A DNA stretch of 64,000 bases from Numida meleagris. Taxonomy: Eukaryota > Chordata > Aves > Galliformes > Numididae. Below the pieces are notes generated by a model that did not search any database, was not told where the DNA came from, and was given only the letters and a program-made list of their open reading frames with translations. The position numbers and the translations under genes were made by a program. This document shows positions 13,904 to 27,300 of this stretch, piece after piece (within the stretch, counting starts at the first letter, position 1; every line of letters begins with the position of its first letter). The stretch is from positions 26,632,637 through 26,696,636 of the forward strand of contig NC_034414.1 in NCBI RefSeq assembly GCF_002078875.1. Direction: 5' to 3'.

Positions 13904-15361
13904 ATGAATCTTCAAGCTCAGCAAAAGTCTTCAACCAAAAGGACTGGGAAACGAATTACTTATTTTAATGAGCAAGATATAGCTGTGTCATCAAAAGAGC
14001 CACAGCAGCAGCTTAAAGAAGGACAGTATTACAGTCATGGAGGGAATATACCAGCCTCCCAAACTATGGAGATTCCTCACACAGCAGGATTAACAAGTGC
14101 CCCCAGCAATGTTGCTTTGATGAACTCTGTTTACAGTCAAGATAGGGGAGAATCAATGATGATGTCCCAACCAGTAACAGCTGTCAAATGGCAGAATTCA
14201 CTAATGGGAAATCGGTTGCCAGAGAGAGGCGATGCCCACTGGCAGTCTCCACCTGCAATGTGGAACCACAGTATGGTTTTTGGGAGCAATCCAAAAGGAC
14301 CCCATGCCAATGCTGGTGCCCCAGGCTTCTATGGTCACCCAGAAGCCCTTAAAAGAAATCAAGAGAAAGGAGTGTTTGTGTCTCAGCTGGATTTGTATGA
14401 AGACGCAGTCCAACAAATGATGTCCCAGAAGGCTCAGCTGGAGCAGCAAGCTCTGGTTAGACAACAAGCACAAATGAATTCCTTTCATCAGATGCAGAAA
14501 CAGCAGCAGCAGAATCAAAGTCTGCCATTACAGCCTTTTCAGCTTGCATTTGGTCACCAAGGCCAGAAGCAAGGTCTTCCTGAATTATTGCATGTCTTTC
14601 AAGAAGCGCCAGCTTCTTCCACTCCAGCATTTACTGCTCAACAAAAACAGCAAGCTCTTCCCCAGCTACAACTGTTTGAAAATTTCTATCCTCAGCAGCA
14701 GCAGCAACAACAGGCTGCCACACAAGCTTTTAGTCTACAGCAAACTACTTCCATAGCACAGCCTCATGTGGCAGCTGCAGCACCTCAGCATCACATGATG
14801 GCTCACCAGTTTCAGCAAACAGAGAGGAACCAGGAACTATTCAAGGCTCTAACAGAGCAGAACCAACAGACTGTGCTACCTCAGACCCAGATTCCTTTTC
14901 CAAGAAGGTCACGGAGACTCTCCAAAGAAGGTGTCCTGATGACATCTACAGGAGAAGTGTTGGCTTCCAAGCAGGCAGAAGAACAATCTGGCAATTTATT
15001 TCTCCATCACTGGCAAACACATCAGCAAGAGGTCCCATTACAGCAGCCACTTGAATCACTGACCCATAACAAAAGTAGCTATTCACATCCCAAGAGAATG
15101 GATCTGGGGCAGAAGGATGTCCTGGTCAACAGTGAACTGTGCCAGATGGAAACAGACAGGCAGGCCATCGCTCAGAATGGCAGAGATGCAGAGAAACAGA
15201 CAGTAGCAGCAGAAGAGAACACTCCAAGAACTAATGACTTTCAGGGTGTTAGAGGTGGTGTAATCCAGAGTACGCGAAGGAGACGGCGTGTTTCTCAAGA
15301 AGCCAATTTGCTAACTTTGGCCCAAAAAGCTGTTGAGCTGGCTTCTCTTCAGAATGTCAAG
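13904..15361 (+). CDS. MIDEAS: MIDEAS coding exon 1 (residues 1-486)
   Basis: Large exon holding the whole Gln-rich N-terminal half. It ends at CAAG|GTAAGG in phase 0. It has a (Q)n tract near residues 200-206 and a Q7 tract near 264-270 encoded by mixed CAG/CAA. The frame stays open 18 codons into the intron before TAG (15377-15379). Confidence 0.95.
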
Positions 15362-18300
15362 GTAAGGCATACATCCTAGCCAGTGTAATATGAGGTCTGT
15401 TTTAGACAACAAAATAGGGCTGAAATACAAAGGAATTTATGTACTATGCTGGATAAGATTGTATCTTAATGCAAGAAGCGCCGCAGTGCAGTAGGGGCAG
15501 CTCTGTACTCGTAGGATGTGTATTTAGCTGCTACAACACATACATGCAGGAGAAAGCTCCTAAGAGCAGTTCTACTTCACTAATACTGAACAATTTTAGT
15601 TCAGTACTTCAAATTACAGATGTTTTCCGCTTAGGCTTCCAGCTGATCAGGAATTTAGGGTGGCAAATGTAAACAGTTCGCATATCTTTTGACCTTCTTT
15701 TATGTTAAGACTACTGCTTACCTGCTATTTTTCAATTGTAGAGGCGTTTCTAAATTGTGCAATCTAAAATTATGTAATGCTACTTACTTATTCAATATGT
15801 CCCATATCTTAAAAGCCTGAGGAAGCTTTACTTACTTAAAGAAGTTGAGCTGGTCATAAAGGTATCTTTTTTTCTGAGAAAGCCCAGCAGCAGCTGCTCA
15901 GAGATTGATAATCTGAGGGCAAAGTCTGCATGTACACTTTCTGGAGGACTTGAACAGGGAAGAAATTGTGTTGAGTGACAAAGTAATTCACTACTACTAT
16001 CTTTTTAGGGTCCCATCAGTCTAACTGTCCAGTATGCATATACAGTTTGGCAATGTGGCAAGGCTCAAAATTAGCATAGGAGAGGCAAGTGGTGGCATTT
16101 TTGTTGTTTGTTTATGAGGTGTGCTTTGCAGTTTTCTTTTGGGTGTGGTTAGACTAATCTTTCAATGAGTGCCTCTTATGAGAAGTTAAGGTACACTTTT
16201 CTTTAGAAGCTTTGTTGCTAGGGAGTGATGAAATAGAGATGTTAGAGCATGAGTTACTTTTACATAAAGTTTTGCCACTCGAGTTGATGACCAATCAGAC
16301 AACAAAGGGAAGGGATATTTTTTTCCTTTTCTGTTGGTATTTTTTTTTCCTAGTCTGCCTGTGGCTGTTTTTTCCAGTCTTTTCCTTAGAGGGTCATGCT
16401 TCTTGAATGAAAAAGCCAGGCTAAGGAACAGTGAGATGAGTATCTATAACCTACTCCATCTCTTGTACAGCAACCAGCGACTGTTGCTGTCATGAATCCT
16501 TTTTGCTCCAACACCAGTTGAACAAGCTGTGTACCAGCAGGTGTGATACAAAACTCAGTAGTTCACTCTTCTAACTACTCCTGCCAACTACTGTTCCAGC
16601 CATTGCATGTGTACATTGCGGGAAGGACTGCAACTTATACTGCAGGCTGATCAACGCAGTAACAAGAGAAAACTCACAAAGCAGCTGGGAAAGGGGCCTG
16701 ACAGGTGACTCAAGAAGTTACTCACTTGAAGGCATGTCTGCTTGTGTTTTGATTTATAATGCAAAGACCAGAGAAACATTTTGACAGATGCTCATTTGCT
16801 CTTTGTAGTTATACAAGCAGCTTGTTTGCTTCCACGGAGGCACTAGCTGACAAGCTTTTTGTGTTTGGATCTTTTCAGGCTTCCAGGATGAGGTTTGGAA
16901 GGAGGTTTAAATTCTTACTCTGTGTGATAAGCTTTATGTCTCTAAGGAGACTGGATATCACATGAGAGAAAAAGAAAACATTTTCAAGAGAGTTGTCTTC
17001 TCTTACCAGTGTCTTTCTGATAGAAACAACAAAGAACCCTTCCCTAGTACAGTTTATGCAAAGAGCATATAATTAGGCCATAGGATTAAATTATTGATGA
17101 AAGAAGATATATTCATAATTTCAATTAGTTGTTTGAACGTTCCAGTGTAGTAAGTGTATGTGTATGTGAGAACACTAGTTTGGACAGCAGTATAGATACA
17201 TACGTGCAGTGTCATAAATGATACTTTGCACCAGAGCTGCTATTCTACTGTGTTTGCCTTTTTCAGGTGGTTTTTACTGCTTACGGATTGCAGTGAAATC
17301 TCAACTCTTAATTTTACTGTTTGTTATATTTTGAATATAACTGCTGTATGTGAAATCTAAATCTTTAAGAGACCACTTGAGGAGTATACATTGTCAATAC
17401 CAAAATGAATGATGTATTTCTGTGGATCTACTGAAAGACTCTAGGCCAGTAGTGCATCCTTTGGTATTTTTGCAAGAGCCTAAATGGAAATGCAACAAGT
17501 TGCACTTGCTGGAGTTGTCCAGCAGCCCTTCTACCACCAATTCTGTAATAGAGATGCTGAACTGGCTGAAAATCACTAGCAATTCTACAAATGAAGGTCC
17601 ATTGCTTGATGATTCCTTTTTGCCTACCTCTGAGCAAATCAAACAGTTTAGAAAGCTATTTAGTGGTCATCTCTCCCATCTTCAAGGAAGAGAGTTCTTT
17701 GCTGGTTACCCTCCCAGACATGAAAATAAAAGGAGCACAGCTAACCCATTGCACAGCCAAAGCAATGTGATATCTTGTGTGTGATTAGCTGCCATAATTT
17801 CCTCTTTGCAGTCAGGAAAGAAGTTCATGTCTCTTGACCTATGGAGATCCATGTATATCACAAAGGAAGTATCAGAGACTTGTAGATTGGTCAGAATTGG
17901 TGCTCATTCACATATCAGTATCACCATTACTTCTTTGTATTGTCATTAGTCTGTCAGGTACCTATAAGGTATTTACCAGAGTGTTTGCAATAGTGATAGC
18001 TATGTAAAGAGAGAAAAAAACTGTCATCTGGTAAGAATAAGACCTTTATCTGCAGCAGTGTCAAAAAAGCAGTATCAGTGCAAGTAGCCAGAGACCACTC
18101 TTAATGCTGATGCAGAGTTATCTACTGTTGATCTCACTGCTGGAAGAATACTCTGGAGGTACCCCAGTTATTTAACTAGTCTTTAGTAATAAGGTGATAA
18201 TCAGCATGGATCTCCTTGATGCATGGAGACCCATCTGTGTATGAGTTGCTTCTTCAGGCATCTTTTTCAAGCAAATGACTTGTTTATCTGTTTAAAAAGA

Positions 18301-21300
18301 TGTTTCTGTTGGCCTCTCTTTCCTGAAGGAGGGAGGCTGCAAAAATTTGCAAGAGCCCCTTAATATCTAGAAGTAGTGGTCTTGAGTGTCATGTCTGTCA
18401 GCATGATGAAAGTCCTTCAAATCTAAGATTGATAACCTCATGGGACAGTATGGGTGCCAGTCACCATCCTGGAGTAAAGGGAGGTTCTCAAAGCTCATGA
18501 ATTCCTCCTGCAGTGCAGCCTGAGGCAGTAGATGCCAAATGTGACTTATCAGTTCTGTGTTTCGTTGTTACGCCATGGAGGATGATACCTCCAGTCTGTG
18601 AAGAAGCAGCCAAATTTTGAAAATACAGTGCCCCTGATGGGATAAAGCTTACTGTGCACGCTTTGCCTTACTCTAAAAAAAGTATCTTGCAGGTAGGAAG
18701 TCCTAAATCTCTTTGTTCTGATTAATTTTACTTGCTCAGGCTTAGCGCCTAGATTTTTTGAAGAGTGTTTCAGGGTGGACCTGTTTGCTCTGAAAAACAG
18801 TGCAAATATTTAGGCCTCTTGGAGAGGCCAGCTTCAGGCTCTGGACGATCTGTCATCTTGTGACAATGAGGTTGCATTTCTCTCAATATAAATATAGGAC
18901 AGAAGTGGGACTTCAGTTTAGTTCTTCTAGTGGTTAGGTTGATTATTTGTGCACCAGCTAAAGCTAGTTCACTCACTCTCCAGTGAAGCCAGCTCTCTTG
19001 ATCTGTAACAACAGCGAAATGACAGAAGAGGTCTGAAACCTTACAACAGAATCTTCTTATGATAGATTGTTATTAGGATTAGGTATTCTTAGTGGCATGT
19101 GATCTCTCATCGTACCTGAGAGATAATGTGCCTTAGTTTCCACTTCACAAAGCTGTTCACATAAATTCCTCATTAGATTGTGACTCTGACAGAGAATGAA
19201 TTTGCATACTAATCACTTTCCAAACAGAGCAGAGTTTAAGAGAAGTTCTGAAATTCCTAAAGAAGCATTTTCTACAGCTTCTAGATTGCACTTGACTGGA
19301 GTTTGAGAAGGACTTTTGCATCCCTGAAGGGAGGTGGTGTTGAAAGTTGTCCTTTGACATCTGGCTTCCAAGTGAACGGGCTATTACTTTGAAGGGGTGG
19401 TCCTAGAGCAGAATGAACATGCAGATAGTCATTTGAAGGAGTAGAAATCACTTATGGAACAGTATCTTAAGTTATTTGGTGTTCAAGTACACATGTGTCT
19501 GCTCGGGAACTCATTGTCCATTCTCATGTCCTTGAGATTCAGTTTTTTTTAATTTCCATGAGTGGAAAAAAAGCAGAGAGATGGAAGCTGTAATACCAAT
19601 GCAAAACATGCTGGCTTTTAGTTATGCCTTGTTGATTCTACTGAACAAAAGTTCTTCAGGAGGTTTGGAAAGCAAATCTCAAAGGCTCTGCTTACAATAA
19701 GGAAAGCTGCTTTTGTTGAGTAAATTGGAAAAAATACTCTAGAAATCTAGCTTATTTTTTTTTCTTTTTTAATAAGAGTTTTAAGATTACCACGTTTCAG
19801 TCTTTTCTGGAACAGAAGTCTAATATTTGAAATTAATAATCTGTAGCTTACAGTCATTATTAAAACTGAAGAACCTTTGTGGAAGTTATATGGCAAAGTG
19901 GTTGAGACTTCAGGGAATCCTCAACTAATTCTAACAAAAGCTGATGATGTTTTTGTCATGTATTCTTTTTCCTCCAATAATATCTTTCTAATCCCTTTCA
20001 GCTTGCAAACTGCATTGAGAAAGTTGATATACCGTGCAAGTGACAGATCATCTGATTCATTATGCAAGCGCTACAGAACTTTTAAGTAATCTATCTTTCT
20101 TCTCAGGAATCGGATACTTCAGAAGAGAAGAAAAGTGTGCTGATAGCAGCTCCAGGACCCACAGCTGCTAAAAGTGTTGTGGAATTTGCCAGTTCTTCAC
20201 CATCTCCCAAAAAAGCCCGGGAGGATAGCAGCCTTGTGCCTCTTATCATTCCTGTATCTGTGCCAGTGAGAAAAATTGACTTGCAGAACCTTGAGAAAGA
20301 GAAGTCTGAGGATGGGAAACTCCAGAGAGGCCAAACAAATGATCGAACTTCTTCTGAACGCAAGCCTTCTGTGATAGTTACTCGGAGGCGATCTAATCGT
20401 AATACTAACATGGAAACCTCAAATCAGGTATGCACAGGTGAAGGAACCAAAGCTGTTGCTTTTAATTACGTATTTTTTACCCATAAGCTTTTCTATTGAA
20501 GTAATTTGATCTCATGGTTTGAACTTGGGGTGGGGCAATGGTGTTTTTTAAAATTTCAAAATATTGCCATATATTTGAGGTATTGCTGGCTTTTCGTGAC
20601 CCATTGCTACTAGTAGTACAGCCAACCAATGCCCAAGCACTAAACAGTAAAGTAAATAAAGCCAAATGGACAATAACACTGAAAAGAAATAGTTTGTCTC
20701 CTTGAAAAGAGTGCTTTCTCCATATGTAAATAGATAATCATGAATTGTGAGTAGTATCTATATCTCCATGCATGAGTGAAGTCCAAGCAGAAGATTTATT
20801 CTCATGAAATCAAAATCTCTTGCTGAGGCTTTGGAGATCAGTACTTGAGTGTTCCCTTTCAGTGTATTAATGGTCAGGGGGTTTTTGTTTTTGTTTAAAC
20901 TCTTTTATCTGTTCTCTTGAGAACTATAATAGAATATTCTGATACCAAAGAGAAATGGCAGGCATCTAAGGAGGTTTCTATGCATTTAAATGTGCAACCA
21001 TTTCAGACAATACTGTGATATTTTCTGCTATTCTCTTATCTCTATCTAATGTCCCTTTGTATGTGTGTCAGAGTTCTGCCACGATTGTATGTGCTCTTTC
21101 CTAGCTACCACGAGATTGTTATCACCTTTCCAGTGGTTGAACCAGACATATTTGTGATTCCTGTAAAATATGATTTCATAAGCACCTGGAGATAGTATTG
21201 CTACCTAATAGTTCCCACATAGCTCCCCATCATCTTCCCCTCCCTTTCCCTTCGCTAACTGTTGAGACCCACCCTCCACAGCTGTCCTATTCAGATTTTG

Positions 21301-24300
21301 AGCTGCCATGAAAGAACGTTGTCATCTTGCTGAAATTTTTCACGTGGCTTAAGGTCTTAACATGAAATTAAATATATACTGTCTTATAATGAAATTAAAT
21401 GTGTAACATTTTTCTAATAGCATGAGCATGCTGTTCCAAAGGATGAAGCAGAGGGCTTTGCCCGGAAACCAAAGCAGCGCCCAAGACCTGAGCCACTCTT
21501 CATACCACCAAAAGCTGGCACCTTTATTGCACCACCTGTTTATTCTAATATTACACCGTATCAGAGCCATTTACGGTCACCTGTCCGTCTGGCAGATCAT
21601 CCTTCTGATAGGAACTTTGAACTACCTCCTTACACTCCTCCACCAATTCTTAGTCCAGTGAGAGAAGGATCTGGGCTGTATTTTAATGCTATCCTCTCTT
21701 CAAGTGGTCATCCAGTTCCACCTCCGATGACTCCTAAAAGTGCTCACAGAACTCTGCTTAGATCAAGTAAGTTCCACTTTTTTCTTCCCTTCTGGGCTAC
21801 TTTGTGTTTAGGAACTGTGGAGCAGTAGAAGGAAAATCATGACTTTTGGAGTATGTGAAAATGAGATTTCTTGGTGATAAAGTCTGGGTAGCTAGGATGG
21901 AGGGATTGCAGCGTTCCTTCCATCTGGCCATAAATGTTAAGATCCATTCACAAGTAATCTCCAACACCCCCTACTGACATTCTCAGGAATGGAATAGTTC
22001 ATTTTCTGTAATAGCCTGTCATTATCTTGGGCTGAGTGGGCAGTAAGTAGTTATTAGTAAGATGTAAAAGCTGAGTTCTTTTTGGACATCTTAAAATCGT
22101 TTAGCATATGTGTACCTGTTTTGAAGTATGGATTCCTCTGATAGATTTATAAGCTGTGTGAAGAAAATATCTCATCAGAAGATGATCAGTTCGAGCAGTT
22201 CTTTCTTTGCCTTGCAGACAGTTCAGAGGTTACCCCTCCTGTTCTTTCGGTGGTGGGGGAAGCCACCCCGGTCAGCATTGAACCGTAAGTACCCAGCAGA
22301 GTCTTAGCCTGGTAGTAGACCTGCTTCTCTTCCCACTCCTAAACCTTTGACCTGCTCCATGTGTAGTTGATATATCCTCTTAGAAACATTAAAGCTATTC
22401 CTGTTAATGACTTAAAATATAAACGGTCTTTTAAAAAATGACTCTGTGCAATAAATAACATTTGGGCAAATGCACTTCTTAATTCTGGTGATTCTACCTA
22501 CTTTCTGTTACTATGGATCTGTCTCTGCGCTGAAATAGCATTGGTTAGCTAAAGGTGAGTCTCTCTTGTTTTGTTATATACATGCATTTGTAAGCTCTAT
22601 AGTTTGAGAGTGGGAAAATCATGCTCCTTTAGTGAAAGACCAACGCAGAATAAGAATGTGGCATGGATAACCTGAATTAATGCAAATGTGATCATGGCTT
22701 TGTTCCCTCTTAGGCCAGCTCAGTCTGAAAGCATGGTAGCCACTCACATGCGGTGTGGGGCCTGAACTAATAAGCTTAATTAATCTTTTTAGCTGTTTGT
22801 GTGCTGGGAAAGCTTAGACATAAAACCTAGCGGCACTAGGGAACATGGTTTGGAGATACTGAAACTGGAGTTATGGTCTTAGGCTTGGTGCCAATCCTAA
22901 TAAACCTGTCAGGAAAAGCAGAGCTGCAAGTGTCTCTGTGCAGCCCCTGTAAACTCACTGGGAATGTTACTAGTTGGAATTAAGGCCTGTAGAACTGCAG
23001 CTAGGTAGTTCCAATTCTGTTTGAACTCTTGCAAAATCTAAGCATAAAGATGTATGGCACGGTGATAGCCACGTGACATAAAAACATTTATGTGGCTCTA
23101 TATTCCCGACTCCTTGCAGTCACAAATCTCTGCTCTAACTCTGCAGCAAATCTTGTTAATATTTGAAATTTAATTCAGACCATCCCCAAATAAATAAGTC
23201 ATCTTTTACTTCCAGAATTGTCTGTGTTTTAAAGATTAGCTGTAGCATTTGCTGTCAAATCATAGGACTTCTCCCCCTTTCTCTATCCTGCCTGTTTGAA
23301 ATTCAGGTTTTGTACATTTTTTGGCAGTAGGCTGTCCTGAGTCGATGGAAACCTATTGCAACTGTGAATAAACTCAGGTTATTCTTATCACCTTCACAAA
23401 TTCCCTCTGGGCCCAGGCTCTGGCTCCAGGACAACTCAATCAGATAATCACTATTTCTTTGCTCCTGTATACTGTACTGCACCAACAGCAGTACAGGATA
23501 CAGCAGTTCAAACTCATTCATAGAAATAAACAAGCACAGATTTAGTTTTGGTTTGTTTTTAATGGGTTTTGACAATAACTTAATTCCTTGTTTTGTTGTT
23601 GGTTCAAGTGAACCTCCTCTTGAACAGATATTTTTGTTTTCCCTGCAGATCTTGATCTTGAGCCTTGCATGATGTTCCTAAATTTTGCTGTTGTCTCTGG
23701 TGGTTTAAATTGCTGAAGTTAATGGCATAATATTAGCTGCGGATCCAGACGTGGATGAAATTTTTCAAATTTGTTACTGTAAAATTGAAGCCATAGTGAC
23801 TTGTAATGCAAGCTCATTTTCTGTTGCCGAAAGGGAGTTAATGTGCAAAGAGCCATCTTGTTATCTTAAGACTTAGTGAACAGATGCCTAGGCAGATCAG
23901 AAAACTTTAGATTTTAAAATAACAAAGTAATGTCATTTTGTGTTGTCAAGGTAATTAGTTTGCTACTTTAATGTTAATTTGTGCAGTAGTGTTGTGGTCT
24001 GTTATGTGGATGTACCTTCCATAAAGGAAGGATGGCAGGAAACATTTTTAAAATTATTTTTTATTTTTATGAAAAAGAAAAAAAGTATGATTTGATCCAT
24101 TGGTTTGCATTCTCAATTCTTGTAGAAGTTAATTATAACTTATGATTGCCACATATTGTGTTCTTAATTGCTTGCTTTGTCAGAGCTTCTGCTAATGCTT
24201 CTTAAAAGGTTATTTGATTGCAGAGATTTGGAATAGGAAATGTGCTAATGAAGCTTAATTCTTCTATTTGTGAAGTAGATTAATAGGCAGCTGCTGTCAC

Positions 24301-27300
24301 AGATCTGAGTGTCTTAGGAATCTTGCAGTTCAGTTCCTTTCAAGTCTTCCTTGTAGTCACCCCTCAGCTGGCCTCAATTCTGAATTATGCCACATATAAT
24401 TGTATCACAGGGCATCTAATCAGCACCGATAACAGGCAAGAGCTTTTGCTGTACTGAAATCTAGGCTTCCAGGTTAAAGGAGTCATGTAATAACTTAGCT
24501 GCAGTGGACCTTGGGAGTTCATTTGGTCCAGGTCCCTGCTTGGAGCAGGCCACATTAGATCAGATTACTTGAGTAAATGGTGGGCTTTTGTGGTGGAAAT
24601 CAGGTTTTATTTGGATACTGCAGGTGTAAGATCTGGCTCGTAGGCTCTTACTGCTTAGGGACACTATAGTCTATGTTTAGTTTTAGGATAAAAGGTAGTT
24701 TCTGAGATATCCCTCCTAGCTCAAGTTCTTTTCCTCTGGTTCTTCCAGCTACTAATCTCCCTCTCACAAATGAGTCCAGAAGAGTCATTGCCCAGGGACA
24801 CAAAATCTCCCAAATTTCCCAAAGTATTAACAGACTTTTTATCTGTTTCCACCTGACACCTGATTACCTGCTTGTAGTTATCCCTTCTAGGGTGGGTCAG
24901 TATCCATAACCCTTTTCCTCCACTGTAAAACTGCATTCCTTACCAATAGGTGAGACTAATTGCAGTGAGCAGAATATTCCACACTAATATCATTTTGCAA
25001 TCCACCACAGTGTGCTGAAATGAGGATGCATCTGGATTTTTTTGTTTTGCTTTTTTTTCTTTTAGCAAGGTTGTCTCAATCTTGCATGAAATCTCTTGCT
25101 TTTTGTTTTGCTCTCGTGCTGTATCTGCACAATAAGATGACCTCATCTTTTCAGTTGTAACATACAACACCCAAAAGCTGTTCTTGCTATACGCCAGAGC
25201 CTGCTGCATTTTGGTTTCTCCGTAATTGGTGCATTTACCAGAGATGCAGATTGTTTGATTAATGTAGAAGTTTCCTGACCGTGACTTGTTATCTTTTCTG
25301 CAGGCGTATAAATGTAGGAACTCGCTTTCAAGCAGAAATTCCTTCACTTCAAGACAGATCTCTGGCAGCAGCTGATGAACATAAAGCAGAGCTGGTGTGG
25401 CAGCCATGGGGCGACCTGGAAACTAACAAAGTCACCCAACAGAATGGTAAGAATGTGGAAGGCTGGTAAATAGGGCTGAGTGCCACAGCCATAGTAGAGG
25501 TAACCACATGTCTACTGTAAGCATAACTTAAAATAGAGTTGCCAGTCATCATGACATATTTAACTGGTCTTGAAAGCAATCTTAGGAGTAAAATTTATTT
25601 TTCTGGATTGTATGTTTAAACAGGTGCTCTAGACATAATAATATTTGGGAAAATCAAGTTGTAGACATTAGACAGGAGGAGGAAGCAGGGGATGTGGCAG
25701 CTAGTTAGCAGACTGAGGAGCTGTCTGCTTTTGGTGCATACGGGCTGTGGCACGTACAGGTGCAAAAAACTCCATGTGTAAATAGTGCTGCATGTGGCAC
25801 TGTGCTCTGCGACCTTGCAGTCTAATGAATTCCTTTGCTCAAATCTGACCCCAGTAAATTTGCAAGGTCGCTCCTCATCTCAGTTTTATCTTCTGTTACA
25901 TCTAATTCTGCTTCAAAAGATCTAATTAATCACGTGAATTCTCTAGGAAACTCTATTTTAATCTTCTAATCTGAATTTGTTTGGTATCTCTATGGGAATA
26001 GTGGAAAACCTGCTAGCTGCTGCGTGTTCAAGCATTTTTCCTGGGGCTGGAACCAACCAGGAGCTGGCACTGCATTTCTTACATGAAGAAAAGGGAAGCA
26101 TTCTGGTGAGTCTTCCCACCTTGTCACCTTGATGTGGTGAAAGATTCTAATGAAGGCCAGGTGACCTGTTACTTGATGAATAGAAACCTTTTGAAGACTC
26201 TTTCCTTTGCTTCTAGCTCACACTGCTTAGTGTCCCTTGGAGATGTTGCTGTCCACAAGTGTTCTGCCTGATGTACGCTGCCGTGTTCACTCCCTATTGT
26301 TCATATTTCAAACTTCAAACTTTTGGGTTTTTAACAGATTGTCTGTCTAGCAGGATGAGTAAGATGAGACTGCCTAATGAATCTTAAATGTTGTCTTAAA
26401 TGTAAGATGAGAGGCTTACCACTTGTCAGAGGTAGCCAAAATTTAGTGGACAGTCAAGGATGTGATTTTAAAGTTGTCGCATTACATGTTGCAGGTATTA
26501 ATTGTGATGTAGGAAAAAGAGAAGAACTTCTTTTCAATTCGCTTACCAGAAAGGAGAGGATTAACAATTACCTGATCTTTAAGTTTGTATTTGTGTTGTT
26601 TATTTCAGGGAGCTCTGACCAAGCTGCTATTGAAGGGGCCAGTACGATCACCTACCCATCCTCTGGCAGATTATCACTACACAGGTTTGTTAACCAGAAT
26701 AACTCTGTGCCGTCTGTCTGTCATAAGGGAATAGGAAAGTATTCCTATTCTTCTGGGGCACTCTTTAACATTATGATAAGATTTAAAGGCCACGCTTCTC
26801 TGCAGTATATCAGAGGATGGCTTGCCAGGAATTGTGCATCTGCAAATCATGACACAATGTAAGAAACACTACATCTCTCAGAATCTCTGATCCCTTATAC
26901 TAAGCCACGGAGAATGCAGAAAAATAATTAGTCCACAAAGGAAATACTGTGGTAACCTTGGGATCACAACCTCTCAGGCATGGATTTCCTTGTGGTGGAG
27001 TTAAGAGGGGTTGTGAGGGAAGAGATCTCAAGCTTGCTGAGGATAGCTAGGAGGTGAAGAGCTCAGCCACCTGTTGACGCCTGTCATTGTTTCTGTGAAA
27101 TGTACATGCCATAAACTGCCTTTTTAGTGTCATACCTAAGTAGGAAATGTTAGGCTGTGTAACACTAGTTAAGTTCATCTAGATTGGCCTTAGCCACTTG
27201 AGAGTCCTGATGCAAGGTGGCAGAGAGACATTTTATAGCTGCTGCCACAAAGTATAGAAATTGCATTTATTCGTTATTGCATACTGCTGCTGTAATGCTG

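Noticed and set aside
25143..25579. Reverse-strand open frames around MIDEAS exon 5
   Set aside because: Antisense shadows of a real exon and its flanking intron.
26377..26862. 161-codon plus-strand open frame over MIDEAS exon 7
   Set aside because: It covers exon 7 in the wrong frame; the correct frame is fixed by neighbouring exons and the ELM2 domain.
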